Shown here one piece after another: positions 10,194 to 22,847 of a stretch of DNA of 64,000 nt. Positions within the stretch are counted from its first letter, which is position 1. Every line of letters begins with the position of its first letter. Origin of the DNA: Musa acuminata AAA Group (Eukaryota > Streptophyta > Magnoliopsida > Zingiberales > Musaceae). The stretch lies in the NCBI RefSeq assembly GCF_036884655.1, contig NC_088342.1, positions 15,762,001 to 15,826,000 of the forward strand. The letters run 5' to 3'. The notes under the pieces are model-generated. The model was not told the origin of the DNA. It saw only the letters and a list, made by a program, of their open reading frames with translations, and did no database searches. The position numbers and the translations under genes are program-made.

Positions 10194-12161
10194 CATATGA
10201 GATTAACTCATACTAGCATGAAACTAATCTCTTAATTTTCAACTAGAGAACTTGTAAGAGGAATGTCTAGCATCAAGTTTGTCAAAGACAAAGTTTGTGA
10301 TGCATGTCAACTAGGAAAACAAATAAAAAGTAGTTTCAAATCAGAAAATCAAATAAGCACCTATAGACCACTGTAATTGATCCATATGGATTTATTTGGA
10401 TCAATTAATACGACAAGCCTAGGAGGTAGTAAATATACCTTTATAATTATTGATAATTATAGTAGATACACTTGGACATACTTCTTGGTACATAAAAGTG
10501 ATTGCTTTAAATATTTTTTAAAATTTTATAAACTTATTCAAAATGAAAAGGGCTTTATGATTTCGTCTATTTATAGTGATCATAATAATGAGTTTCAAAA
10601 CCATGATGTTTAAAATTTTTATGAGTCAAATGGGTACAACCATAATTTCTTTATTCCAAGAAATCCACAACAAAATAGAGTTGTTGAAAAATAAATAGGA
10701 GCTTACAAGAAATGGTAAGAACCATGTTAAATGAACATAGCCTACTTAAATATTTTTGGGTCGAAGCCATTATCATGGCATACTATGTCATGAACAGGGT
10801 TCTCGTAAGACCATTACTTTCCAAAACTCTCTATAAATTATAGAACAACAAAATACCTAATATTTTATATTTTAAAGTTTTTGGTTGTAAATATTTTGTT
10901 TTAAATAAAAAAGATGCCTTAGGAAAATTTGATGCAAAATATGATGAAGGCAATTTTCTTGGTTATTTCTCTATGTCTAAAGCTTTTCGTGTCTTTAATA
11001 AAAGAACTTTGGTTATAAAGGAATCTATTCATGTTGTTTTTAATAAAATTTTTAAATTTAAGAAAAATAATTTTTATGATGATTTTGATTTTGATATTTT
11101 GAATTTAAATGAAAATCTTCCTCTCCCTAGTAACTTGGATGCATCTACTTCTAAGGAATTTTTACCTAAGGAATGGAGGTATGTAGATACTCATCCTAAC
11201 GAGTTAATCATCGGAGACACATCAAAAGGTGTTTAAACTCATTCTTCTTTTAAAAATTTTTGTGCGAATGCAGCCTTTTTATCTCAAATTGAACCAAAAT
11301 GCATTGACGAAGCCCTAAAAGATGATTCATGGGTTACTGTAATATAAGAGAATTTAAATCAATTTGAGAGAAATGAGGTATGAAAGTTTATTCCTAGACC
11401 TAGTGACCATTTAGTAATTAGTACTAAATGGGTCTTTAGAAACAAGCAAGATAAACTTGGTATTGTGGTTAGAAACAATGATAGATTAGCGGCCAAAGGT
11501 TTCAACTAAGAAGAAGGTATCGATTATGAAGAAACCTTCGCTCTTGTGGTTATACTTGAAGCCATAAGAATTCTCCTTGCCTATGCTAGTTATAATAATT
11601 TTAAGTTATTTCATATGGATGTTAAAAGTGCTTTTCTTAATTGCTTTATTTTCGAAGAAGTTTATGTTGAACAACCACCCAAATTTGATACTACAATTTT
11701 TTTGAATCATGTTTTTAAGTTGTCTAAGACTCTCTATGATTTGAAACAAGCCCCAAAGACTCAATGTGAGAGAATTAGTTCCTTTCTAATTAAGAATAAT
11801 TTTTTGAAAGGCAAGGTTGATACCACATTGTTTATTAAATATTTTAAAAATAATTTTCATATAGTTCAAATTTATATTGATGATATCATTTTGGTTCTTC
11901 AAATGAGTCTTTATGTGAGTCTTTTGCTAAGAGTATGAGCCAAGAGTTTGAAATGAGTCTAATGGGTGAATTAACTTTCTTCTTAGGATTGCAAATTAAG
12001 CAACTAACTGATGAAATTTTTATTAGTCAAACTAAATATGCTTTAGATCTATTAAAATGGTTTAATGTAGATAGTTCTACGGCTATTAACACATCAATGA
12101 GCATTTTCACAAAGTTAGATATGAACCATGATGGAGAAAATTTTGATTAAAAGACTTATAG
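10194..12161 (+). pseudogene. pol: Old Sirevirus A0: integrase and RT (decayed)
   Basis: The GAG-pre-integrase region resumes directly after the TTTGG duplication (MRLTHTSMKLIS, then [16 protein letters not shown] near 10275-10320). The integrase core follows ([19 protein letters not shown] near 10385-10440 and a mutated SDHNNEF near 10575), then the [11 protein letters not shown] domain near 10985-11020. RT appears as [11 protein letters not shown] (about 11615-11650), YIDDII (about 11873-11890) and MGELTFFLGLQIKQL. Stops and frameshifts are frequent. The match ends within the RT/RNase H linker at about 12150 (KLDMNHDGENFD, then KTY), where unrelated inverted LTR sequence begins. RNase H and the 3' LTR are absent. 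Confidence 0.9.
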
Positions 12162-13563
12162 CAAAGCATAAATGCAAATCAGATTTTAAAGTGATTCGGT
12201 CGTCGTGACCTACATCCACTCCGCTGATTCCTCATCCATCGAGGCTACCGGCACTCACTAACAATCTTTCTTCAATGGGCGAAGATCAATACCCTTACAA
12301 CTCGATTCTCCTTTTGACAAGTTCTGGAGAGAACCTTTACAACCCCCTCCACTCCTCTCTTAAACAAGCCTAACATTTAGAGTTTGAGAAGAGTTCACAC
12401 AAGATTACAACAGCGTTTTCTTTTCTTTTTTGCTCTCAGTTGTGTATATGTTAACCAAGGATGAGAGGGGTATATATAGGCCTTAAATGGATTCAAACTT
12501 GGAGCATAAAAGAGTCTCATCCTGGGTTTTCCGGGTCCTGGCGGTACCATCGCCTGTGCTAGGCGGTACCACCGCATGCAGCACTAACACTGGGCAGTAC
12601 CACCACCTGGAAGACTATGTCTGGGTAGTACCACCACCCGGACTGGCGGTACCACCGCCTGACACTACCACTGGGCGATACCACCGCCCAGTCTAGCGGT
12701 ACCACTACTTAACATAGTCTCGGAGATTGTGCCACGATGGTGTCACCTGTTGGGTCACTGTTTGGGCCTTGCACTTAGCCCAACACAGCCTAAACTTGGG
12801 CCCAATTGACCCCTAATTGAGTTGGCTCAATTCCAACCCAATTATGTGATAACTATGAATTTTAAGACATTTACTAAACTAAATGAGTCTGTAAGTCTAT
12901 GTTTCTTCCAGCGAGCTTCCGACGATCTTCTGGTGAACTTCCGACGATCTCTCGACAATGTTCCAATGGACTCCCAATAAGCTCCTGGACTTCACGACGA
13001 TCTTCTTGGTAAGTTTCGATGAGCTTCTTTGGCAAGCTTCTGGACTTCTCGGTCAATTCCGATAGAACTTCCGACGAACATCCGGTCTTCTGACAAACTC
13101 TCGAACTCCTAACGAAATCTCGTTCTTGACTCCGGGACTTCATTTTGCTTTATGTCTTACTATCATAGTTAATCCTACACACTTAAAACCCACTTCGATC
13201 TAGACAATTATTACAAAGCTTGAATTAAGTGTTGTCCGGCATGTCATTGGTTTATCAATGCTTCGTCTGATTATTCGACGCATCGTCCTCTCTTGTGGCC
13301 TATTACCCAATCGATCAATTGACCTCCGTAACTCCGATTTCCTTAGCATAATTTTTGCTCTTCTTGGACCGAAGCCTTCTGTCGATACGTCGACCGATCC
13401 TTCGGCTCGACGTCTAATCTTCTGACATGTTTTTCTCTGGCCCAACATGATTCTTGTTGCTTTAAATATCTCTCCTTGATCGAAACTTCATGCGTTACTC
13501 AAAACGTAGATCAAATCATAAATACTATCAAATGGTTTCAGCATCAAAATCCAAGATTCAACA
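12162..13563 (-). mobile_element. Truncated LTR of the E/G Sirevirus family, inverted
   Basis: This is the reverse complement of the LTR type seen at 16930 and 24561. It carries GGCGGTACCACCGC-type arrays (12540-12720), a TATA-like CTATATATA on the minus strand (12471-12479), the ...CCCAATTGACCCCTAATTG block, and the terminus GATTCAACA at 13561-13563. About 150 bp that should form its other end are missing at 12162. Short open frames inside are repeat-derived. Confidence 0.75.
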
Positions 13564-13566
13564 ATA

Positions 13567-15140
13567 TGTGCCCTGTAAGCCATTCACGTGAGTGATGGCA
13601 TGTGTGACTTGATATACAGTCTTTTTTCTATTATATTTTAACATTTATCACTTTATATTATATATATATATAATGATGTCCTTGGATTTGTGCAATGGGA
13701 ATCGGATCGTGATGAGATCACGATAATGAGACCAATTCGCCTTTAAACACAAATCCTAAATAATCCGTCATAGGTTACTCGAGAGGGACATCGAGATAAC
13801 CGGACATATTGGTGTGTTATATACCCGTCCATATGATGGATGTAGCTGGTCTCATAGCTGCTCATGTAGGGATACTTGGGATACAATATAGGTGCTCATT
13901 GGGGAATGAGTTTACTGATTGATCCGCTTACGGAATGCTGAATGGTTAATGATGCCTTATTGTCAAACAGTGATTTCGTAGTCCCAATGGTGTATCTGGT
14001 CCTTAGACTTGAGACACCAAGGATGTCCTGTATGAGTGCTCCACTCTTTGATACCAGACTTATAGGTTTGGATGTCCTAGATCTAGCACAACCGGTTATC
14101 GGGAGTGGTAGTCAACCTTACGAGGGCTATTGAGTGTCGAAAGAGGATCATCCACTCTCGGTGTCATGAGAGGAATATCCCATGTATTCTTGCTCAAACA
14201 AATCCCTAGTCAGGGTCATTCGGATTGAGAGAGAAAGAGTTCTCCGGGAGAATCCGATTAGAACGAGACTCGAGTAAAAACTATATGGGTCTGACAGCAC
14301 CATGCCTGGTATACGATCTCTAGAATATTATATGAATGAGGGACTATAGATACATGGTAACTAATGATAGACAAGTCCAATGGATTGGATTCCCCTGTAT
14401 CATCTGTGGACTACGGCGTAGTGACCTAGTACATCCGTGGTCGATGAGTCGAGTGAATTATTATGGAGATAATAATTCACTGAGACAGAAGGAGTTCTGA
14501 CAGGTGTGACTCATGAACAGCTCGATATTGGGCCTAGAGGGTCACACACATATGGTAGGCATTGCAATGAATAGAGGTTCGGATATGAGATATCCATTAG
14601 AGCCCTTATCTTATTGGATATCCAATAAGCCCCTGAATTATTGGATCATATAAATGATATCCAATAAGAGCCCATGAGAGATTATTGGATAGAGACCCAC
14701 TAATCTAAGAGGCTTGGGTAGTTGGATGGAGATCCAATACCCAATAGGGGAGGATCTATTAGGGTTAAGTTGACAAGGGACCTCTATAAATAGGAGGGAT
14801 TCAATAGTTTATAGGCTAGAGCCTTTTGCTTCCTCTCCTATTCTCCTCCCCCTCTCCACCACAAAGTAGGCCTAAAGTTTTGAGGAGCGTCATCACAGCT
14901 CTGTTGTATGGATCACTACTAGAGAGGAGGGCGGTCGACCTCCTTCACCCTCTCCTAGATATCTATAGGGATTTAGGGATATACAATCTCCCTAGGTAAC
15001 ACAATCTATCTCACACGTGGTTTTCTGTTTCATAATTTTTACGCATCAATCTTTGCACGATGATGAATATATCTTTGGGAATTGGGGATTTTGTTTTCTG
15101 TTCTTCCACTACGCATGTGATATCGCCCCTAAGATTTTCC
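13567..15140 (+). mobile_element. Candidate solo LTR (Angela/Tork-like copia)
   Basis: A 1.57 kb block unlike its neighbours begins TGTGCCCTGTAAGCC and ends near CCTAAGATTTTCC. It carries a promoter-like TATAAATA at 14785-14792 followed by a leader-like stretch. CAATA/AATA occurs on both sides (13562-13566 and 15140-15144) and is a possible target duplication, though the exact 3' end is uncertain because a canonical CA terminus is not clear. The TGCCCTGTAAGCCA start resembles LTRs of Angela-type copia elements; that is recollection, not a search. No coding region is visible. Confidence 0.55.
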
Positions 15141-15144
15141 AATA

Positions 15145-15875
15145 GTGGTACCATTGGCAGTTAATGCTGCTAGGCTATGGTACCATCCTGTCAAGTAGTG
15201 GTACCACTAGAGCCCAGTCTCCGAGGCTTAATCAAGCGATTGTACCGCCTATACTAGATGCTGGTATTGCCTAGTGTTAGTTTGTAAGCAGTGGTACAGC
15301 TAGTACCCCAAAAACTGGGGATGAGACACTTTTTGACTTCATTTTTGAGGCCATTGGGGTCTATAAATACCTCACTCTTTCCTATATGAAAGAGTACGAA
15401 AGTGTCGACAAAAGTCTTGATATTTTGGGTGGTAAAAATATTGAAAATGTGCTAAGTATCCTCCTCCTTCTTTAGCTTCATGATCATTCTAAGAGAGGTG
15501 TGAGGCTTGTAAAGATTATCTCCTAAACCTATGAAAAAGAGAAAGAGTTGTAAGAGGGAAGTTGGTTTTCGCCATTTGAAGGAAAACTATTAGTGGATGC
15601 CGATGGCCTCAACAGAGAAGGAATTGGGAGTGGACATTGGTCACGATGACCGAACCACCATAAATTTGGTGTGCATCTTCTTTCTGCACTTCATTTCTAT
15701 TATTTTTCTATTTTAACTACTTATTATGTTTACTCTAAGTTAAACACACGTTGATATTATTTCCGCTATAGTTTCATCGAATCAAGCTTTTCCAAATCAT
15801 TGAAGTTTTCCGAATCGATATCATTTACCAAAATGCACTAATTCACCCCCCAAAGTGCCAATTTCGGTCCTAACA
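15145..15875 (+). mobile_element. 3' half of an E/G-family Sirevirus LTR
   Basis: Sequence with GTGGTACC-type arrays, CTATAAATA at 15361-15369, the conserved GCACTAATTCACCCCCC tail and the terminus ...GGTCCTAACA at 15875. The 5' half is absent. It lies in plus orientation, opposite to the fragment at 12162-13563, so the two are not parts of one undisturbed LTR. Confidence 0.7.
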
Positions 15876-16736
15876 AAAGGAAGCAAAGGCATTATTCACC
15901 ACATAAATCAACTAGACCTAGAATTACTAAATAAACTCATAAAAAGAAAGTCTTCAAAATAAGTGCTACTTTTATAGCAAAAAAGAATATATTAAGAATG
16001 ATTACAATAAATGCAAAGGCTTGGCTCAAAAATAAATAAAATAAAGTTATGTTTCAAATCAAATATTAATGAAGTTCCTTCTAATACTTAGTAAATTGAC
16101 TCTAATACTTTAACTCATATTATTAATAATTTATAAATATTTTTTTAATTCAAAAATAAAAAAAGTATGAAAGATTCATTATTTCGGGGAATCGTCTGAA
16201 AGCGAAAGTGATAGTATTGAGAACTTATCACCTACAATTACAAACGATCATCTTATGGATCTTGAGGATTCATGCTATGTTTTCATAATTTTTAAAATTT
16301 TAATTTATTAAATAAAATAGATAAGTCAGGATATTATCTTTTTTGTTATGATAAACAATATATTTTATGATTAATAAAAATTAATTTTAGAATTTTGTGT
16401 GGTGACTTGTATAAAATTAGTTTGAATATAGAGTTTGTAAGAACTTTAATTACCTTACAAACAAATGTTGGAACGAAACATGATTCTATTAATAAAAAAA
16501 TATTTATCTTGTGGTATGGACATTGGTTACATATCTTCAAAAAAAAGGATCAAAATATTATTGAAGGATAAAATTTTAAAAATTCTTAATTTTGTTGATG
16601 TTTAGGAAAGTAAACTGAATATATAAAAAATATTGTAATAAAGTTTTTCAAATTATACACACTAATATCAACTTATATCCCATATTTTATTGAAAAAAAA
16701 TATTTCATCACTTTTATAGATTACTTGTTGAGATGC

Positions 16737-16738
<2 letters not shown>

Positions 16739-16777
<39 letters not shown>
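16739..16777. repeat. (AT)n microsatellite
   Basis: An uninterrupted AT dinucleotide run inside the decayed copia F integrase region. Confidence 0.95.
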
Positions 16778-16779
<2 letters not shown>

Positions 16780-16924
16780 GAAAAACCATAGGTTGTTGAC
16801 ATCCTTCACCCTTAAGGAGTTCATAAATGAGTTTAGAGATAATTATATATAAAGAGGAAAATTGTCAGATTTGATATCAATGATATATTTTATGATAAAT
16901 ATAATGAATTGGGTTAGAATCCTA

Positions 16925-16929
16925 GTATT
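16925..16929. repeat. Target-site duplication of solo LTR G, left (GTATT)
   Basis: GTATT precedes TGTTGAATC at 16930. GTCTT at 59455-59459 follows the other end, with one mismatch in five. The copia F integrase resumes after 59459. Confidence 0.75.
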
Positions 16930-17602
16930 TGTTGAATCTCGAATTTTGATAATAAAACCAATTGATAGTATTTATGATTTGATTTATGTTTTGAGTGACG
17001 TAGGAAGCTTCGCTTAGGGAGAGAATTAAAGCGGGAAGAATCATATTGGGCGGAAGAAAAACATGTCAGAAGATTGGATGTCGAGCCGAAGGATCGATCA
17101 ACGTATCGACAGAAGGCTTTCGACCATGGGTTCAGGCATCAGGCCAAGAAGAGCAGAAATTGCGCTAAGGATATCAGAGTTGCAGAGGTTAACTGACCGA
17201 TTGGGCAATAGGCCGCAAGAGAGGATGATGCGCCGAATAATCGGACGAAGTGTCGATAAACCAATGATATGCTAGACAACACTTGATGCATGCTTTGAAA
17301 TAATTGTCTAGATCGAAGTAGGTTTTTATTGTGTAGGATTAACTACAATAGCAAGGCAAAAAGCAAAATTAAGTCCCGGAGTCAAGAACGAGATTTCGTT
17401 GGGAGTTCGAGAGTTCGTCAGAAGTCCGGACGATCATCGGAAGTTCTGTCGGAATTGATCGAGAAGTCCAAGAGCTTACAAAAGAAACTCATCGGAACTC
17501 GCTAAAAAGATCGTCATGAAGTCTAGGAGCTTGCCGAGAGTCCGCTAGAACATTGCCGAGAGATCATCGGAAGTTCACTAGAAGATCACCGGAAGAAACT
17601 TA
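16930..17602 (+). mobile_element. Solo LTR G, part 1 of 3
   Basis: The 5' part of a Sirevirus LTR in plus orientation begins TGTTGAATCTCG. It continues at 24403-24560 and 58709-59454, for about 1.58 kb in total once the insertions are removed. No internal region remains, so it is a solo LTR left by LTR-LTR recombination. Part 1 breaks at ...GGAAGAAACTTA, where H3 entered. Confidence 0.85.
17598..17602. repeat. Target-site duplication of H3 (ACTTA)
   Basis: ACTTA at 17598-17602 and again at 24398-24402, immediately outside both LTRs of H3. Joining across it restores the GAAGAAACTTAGACTTACAG block seen intact at about 25955 in LTR E. Confidence 0.95.
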
Positions 17603-19156
17603 TGTTGAATCTCAGATTTTGATGATGAAACTAATTAATTGTGTTTAGATGTTTAAAAGCATTTTGAGTGATGCAGGTCTACTCGATCAGGATCAGACAG
17701 TTGATGCAGGAGGAATTGACATTGCGCCGGAGGAGATCACGTCAGGATATTGGATGGCAGAAGGCTTCGGACGTCGGGCATCGGGCCAAGGAGAGTGGAA
17801 TTGTGCTAAGGATATCGGGATTGCGGAGGTCAACTGCCGATTGGGCAACAAGCCGCAAGAGAGGACGATGAGCTGAAGAATCGGACGAAGCGCCAACCAA
17901 TGACAAGCCGGGCAACAGATGTCAATTCGCGTTGTAATAATTGTCTAGATCGGAGTAGAGTTTTGGCTTGTGTGTGCATGATTAACTACGATAACAATGA
18001 AGACATAAAGCAAAACAAAGTGCCAGAGTCAAGCGCGAAGGATTCGTTGCGAGTTCGAGAGTTCGACGAAAGTCCGAAGGTTCGTCGGGAATGCTGCCGG
18101 AACTAGCCGAGAATGAGTAGGGAGCTTGCCGAAGGGTTTTTCGGAAGTTCGCCGAGAAAGATCGGAGCTTGCCGAAGAAGCTCGTTGGAACTCGCCAAGA
18201 TCAAATCGTGAAGTCTAGGAGCTTGCCGGGAGTCCGCAGAATGGTTTCCGAGAGTTTATCGGAAATTCGTCGGAAGTTCGTCGGAAGCTCGCCAGAAGAA
18301 GTCTTGACTTACGGACTTTATAATAGCTTATAAAATGTCTTTAAATTTGTAGTTAGCACGTTAATTAGGGTTAGGATTAGATGTTAATCCTATAACCCAA
18401 GTAGGGGCCAATTGGGCCCGAGTTCGGACTGGTTTGGGCCAAGTTTGGAGCCCAACCAGTGAGCTAAAATAGTATAGGCAGTGGCACCGCCTAGAACCCA
18501 AGAACTGAGCGGTGGCACCGCTCAGCACCCGATAGGTCAGGCGGTGGCACTGCGGACTGGGCGGAGGCACCGCTAGCCTCGGGAACCCAAGAGAATTCAA
18601 AATTTGGAGCCCAAATTTGAATCCTCTTGGGGCCTATAAATACCCCTCAATTCTTAGCTGAGAACACAACCTTTGAGAAGTAAGAGATTGAGATAAAAGT
18701 CTTAGCAAAGTCTTTAGCAAGTTTTTGTTTTCAATTGCTTGAGTGTTCACCTCCTTCTTTCTCTTTGAAAATTTGTAAAAGAGTGAACCACTTTTAAAAG
18801 GTTGTAAGAGGGGTATTTGTCCTTCCCCTTCAAAGTGATTTGCTAGTGGAAGTTGGGAGCCTCATCGAAGAAGGCTTTGCAAGTGGATGTAGGTCGCATG
18901 ACCGAACCACTATAAATCGGTTTGCGTTTATCTTATTGTCATTTATATTACTGCAAACCATCTTCACTTTGATTCTCTACTTCTTTGTCTCCTTCTTACG
19001 TATCCCTTCAAGTTAAAACGCAATCGAAACGGTTTCAAATGAAACATTGCTTTTATCGTACGAAGTTTCCGAAAGTATTTAAATCATCAAAAGTTTATCA
19101 TACTTTACCGCTGCACTAATTCACCCCCCCCTCTTAGTGCCGCTCCGATCCTAACA
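17603..19156 (+). repeat. H3 5' LTR
   Basis: 1554 bp, TGTTGAATCTCAG to ...GATCCTAACA. The TATA box CTATAAATA is at 18634-18642, the GGCGGTGGCACCGC array at about 18477-18580 and the U5 hairpin at 19113-19140. Confidence 0.95.
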
Positions 19157-19158
19157 AT

Positions 19159-19171
19159 TGGTATCAGAGCC
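19159..19171 (+). other. H3 primer binding site
   Basis: TGGTATCAGAGCC starts two bases after the 5' LTR and is complementary to the initiator Met tRNA 3' end. Confidence 0.88.
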
Positions 19172-19206
19172 TAGTATTTCTCATTTCAGATTTACACCCG
19201 ACAGAA

Positions 19207-20151
19207 ATGACTCTTCATGGCTTTCAAGAGGGCTTATCGATTTTTCGTCCACCGTTGTTTAACGGATTGGACTACACTTATTGGAAAACTTAAATGAGAG
19301 TTTTCTTGATTTCTATGAATTTGGATTTATGGAATATTGTTGAAAACGGTTTTCAACTTCCCTCTAAACCGATGAACGAATTGTCGGATTTGGAGAAGAA
19401 GTATTTTTCTTTAAACGCAAAGGCTATGAATGCCTTATTTTGCGTTTTGGACAAAAATGAGTTCAATCGGGTTTCTTTGTGCGAAACGGCTTTCGACATA
19501 TGGCACACTCTTGAAATCACACACGAAGGCACTTCTAGAGTTAAAGATTCGAAAATCAACATTTTAATGCATGATTTCGAGCTTTTTCGAATGAAGCCAA
19601 GTGAAACCATTGTTGACATGTATACCCGTTTTACGGATGTCGTCAATGGTTTTCAAGCTCTTGGCAAATGTTTCTCGAATTTTGAACTTGTTAGTAAAGT
19701 TTTACGATCACTTTCTAAAGCTTGGGAATCAAAAGTAACGACAATACAAGAAACAAAAGATTTAAATATTTTTCCACTTGAAGAACTTATCGGCTCATTG
19801 ATGACATATGAAATGGTGCGCAATGCACATGATGAACACAATCAACACTTGAATCACCTTCCAAAGAATAGGAAGGATTTGGAACTCCGGACAAATGAAT
19901 ACCACTTGAGCGATGACTCAAGTGATGAGGACAATGATGAACTTGAACTTCGAACACTAACTCTTAATAAGTTCATTAAACAAAAATCTAAAATAAACAA
20001 TGAACTTGAATGGAGGAAGAGGCCAAAGGAAAGGAAGGCACCCAAGGATGAATCAAGAACTTCCAAAGGTGAAACGACGAATTGGGCTTTGACGGGCTTC
20101 GACTATAAGGTAAGTAACTCAACTCTCTTGAATTATTTTGAAATTACTTGA
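19207..20151 (+). CDS. gag: H3 gag (one internal stop), lacks CCHC knuckle
   Basis: The natural start is the ATG at 19207 (MTLHGFQEG), the same context as the H1 and H2 gag starts. A TAA at 19291-19293 interrupts it after YWKT. The frame then stays open from 19294 to 20151 (285 codons). The UBN2/retrotran_gag-type domain is clear: LWNIVENGF, NAKAMNALFCVLDKNEFNRVS, AFDIWHTLEITHEG, FELFRMKPSETI, LIGSLMTYEM. The protein ends in a basic tail (KRPKERKAPKDESRTSKGE) with no CCHC knuckle, where H1 and H2 have CYECKK..GH....C. AAG|GTAAGT at 20107-20115 near the 3' end is a consensus splice donor. It could be a spliced gag or simply a truncated one. Confidence 0.82.
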
Positions 20152-22847
20152 AGTTTTTCATGAGTGCTTAATTTAGATAGTAGGAATAGGAAATAAAAAA
20201 TTATTTTTCAAAAATTATATCATGTTTTTCTTTTTAGCATCTTTGAAAAATTAAAAAATTTAAGCATGAAAAGATAGATTCACCTAAAAAGAAAAATGTA
20301 TGACTACAACAAATAACAAAATGATTTTGTTTGAAAATGCCTTATGCCCAATGAAACCATCATTGATGACTATGCTTTATATTTAATAGTTTCTTTGGCT
20401 TATATGCCTGATCATGATAAACGTTTTGAAAAGTTTGTATCATACTTGATGATTGTTATACATGATGATTTATTGGTCTTGAAGTTATTCAATTTTGATT
20501 AAATGAAATCATGTTTGACTTGAAGTAATGAGTTGAAATAATTTTTTTTTGAATTATTTGTTGTACTTTTTTTATGAGTTTTGATCTTTCCGTTTTAAAC
20601 GATGATGCATGGATTTAAAAAAAAAAAAAAAGGGCATGCATGTATGGAATCAATCAATAAGTTGAAACAAAAGGAGGAAAGAATTTTTTATTAAAATTTT
20701 TTTTTCTCTATCTTATTGATTTCTACCTAAGAGACCAATAAACTTATTTATGCCATTTTGAATCTCTTGAAAGAAATGTTGAGATTTTGATGATTTGGAC
20801 GATTTGAATTTAAATGAGTTTTATCCAAATTCATGATCTTGATTCCGTGATATTTACAAATTAAGATTTATTATGAATCAAGATTTTTTCATTAATCGAT
20901 CTCTTAAGATTTTCTTTTGATTATTTATGAGTAGGTTTTTCAAAAAGAAATCATGCCTTTTGGTATTCACATGTTCTAATCTTTTATGATATGATTTTTA
21001 TGCAATTCCTTGTATTCATGAAATGTTTATCGCATCACCCAATTACTTTCTTCTTGATATTCCTTATGTGGTGATATAAAATTATGCATGAAATACTCTT
21101 GATATCATTTTGATGCATACAAATGAAAAGTTATGATCATGAATGGTAGGATGAAATTTGACAAGTTAATACCATCATGATTTGAAACATTTATGATTTG
21201 AAATTATGCATGCAATTGCTTTTTATTGTGATGATATATGCATATAATGTGTTTCATGAATACTTTATTATCATACATGAAAATAGTGATAAATATTTTG
21301 AAAATAAATGTTTGTATCATGTTAGATGATTTTACATTTTGTGCATGATGAGTTATAGTGATGATTGAAACAATGATTGAAATAATATGAATGATGATTT
21401 GGAATCATGCATATAATGATGAGTTTATATGTTTTAAAAATATATATGATGATTTGGTATTATGTATGCAATACTTTAATGTACAATAATGATGCACACA
21501 ATGATGAAATATTCACGATAAAATTATTATTTTGATATTCATGACTTGAATCTTCCTTTCTTTTTGCCAATGACAAAGGGAGAGAAAGAGTTGCTAATGT
21601 GCTATCTTGAATTGATGTAAAGGGTAATCTCAAAGATAAATTAGCTACCTTGCACAAGTCAAGAAAATGCAAAAACTTGCTTTCTTTCTTGCACATCTAA
21701 AGAAAAGATACAAATGTAACACTTGCCAAATTGTTTGCTTGCCTCATGTAAAACATGATCCCTTGCTAGTTTGGCATTTTGCTAAGGAAGAAAAAATGAC
21801 ACTTCTCAAAAGAGAAGAAAGAGCTTGCTTTCTTGAACATCTTTAATTTGCTAGCTAGCATAATGTACAATTGTTTATCTTGAACATTACAAAGAAATGC
21901 TATCATGCATATCGCAAAGAAAAGCAAATATGCTAACGTGCAAATCTTTAAATTTGCTAGCTTGTATGTAGTAAAACTTGCATATCGTAAAAGTTGCTAG
22001 CTTATAGAGAAGCAAAGAATTGCTATCTCGAAAGAAGCAAAAAATGCAAAACTATGAAAACTTGTAATATAATTGCTCTTGCCATGCTTTGTATCAAAAA
22101 TAGGTTGATATCCTTAAAAGCATCGCATTAAATTTTTTAGTATTGCAATGTATCACATGTATTGCAAATTGAAAATTTTGAGACTATTATCATATCATGT
22201 TTAACAATTGAAGTCTTTCATGACATGATTTCTTTGTAATTTTTGTCTTGTATGTATCATGTGATGATTGAAATATTGATTGATGCAAATTCATAATTTA
22301 TGTAAAAATCTAAATCATTGGTTCCTCTCCTTCTTTTCGGCAATGACATAGGGGGAGAAAGATTGCTAGCTCAAGGCAAATGTTGGGTAGCTTGTACTCT
22401 TCCCTTCTTTTTGACAAAAACAAAGGGGAGAAAGCTTTTGCTAGTGAGAACATGCAAAGAAAAGCAAAGTGCAATCTTGCACAAGAAGCAAGTATTGAAT
22501 TGCCATGATTGAACTTAAGAATCTTACTATGCTTTTGTGCTTATATGTTGTGATGAAAATCTAGCTTTATGTTGCAAAAACTTGCATATCTTTTAAAATA
22601 GCTAGAACTACTTCTCCTTTTTGTTGATGGCATAGGGGGAGAAGTATATTGATGACTTCATGCATTGTATTGAATATTTTATATATATTCGCATGATGGT
22701 TTAAATATTTTTCATAACATGTGATGAATGTTACTTGGATTTGGGATAATCCAAGTGTTCTATTAATGGCATATTGATAGGGGGAGTTTAGTTAAACTCC
22801 GGGGAGTTAAGATGAACTCCGTTAGTCATCAATTAGTTGTCATCATC
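20152..22847 (+). other. H3 long noncoding 3' region with repeated polypurine modules
   Basis: About 2.7 kb rich in A and T without a supported frame. From about 21550 it contains repeated pieces of the form CTTC-pyrimidines-TTTTTGNCAATGACA-(A/T)AGGGGGAGAAAG: 21551-21590, 22323-22362, 22401-22440, 22611-22645, 22761-22790, then the true tract at 22848. Between them the words TTGCTAGC, GCAAAGAAAAGCAAA and CTTGAACAT recur in degenerate form. The stretch 20160-21550 is AT-rich with many ATGAT-type words and no recognisable structure. Confidence 0.7.

Larger units (their letters stand above)
15876..16929 (+). pseudogene. Copia F (non-Sirevirus): gag knuckle to integrase, decayed
   Basis: Degenerate frames match a copia lineage different from the Sireviruses. 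A gag CCHC knuckle near 15970-16030 reads as CYFYSKKEYIKNDYNKCKG, with cysteines replaced. LITLQTNVGTKHDS...ILWYGHWLHI near 16445-16540 corresponds to the GAG-pre-integrase domain. ITFIDYL near 16700-16730 and IVRFDINDIFYDKYNELG near 16862-16915 are integrase-core motifs. The frame is interrupted at 16929 by the solo LTR G, and the next integrase motif appears at 59500. An (AT) run at 16739-16777 is a local expansion. Confidence 0.8.

Noticed and set aside
16739..16777. AT run as a terminal feature of an insertion
   Set aside because: It lies inside the decayed integrase region of copia F with matching motifs on both sides, so it is a local microsatellite expansion.
17649..17876. Possible small gene at the start of the H3 LTRs
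   Set aside because: The same interval in the second H3 LTR and in H1 is frameshifted, and it lies in U3.
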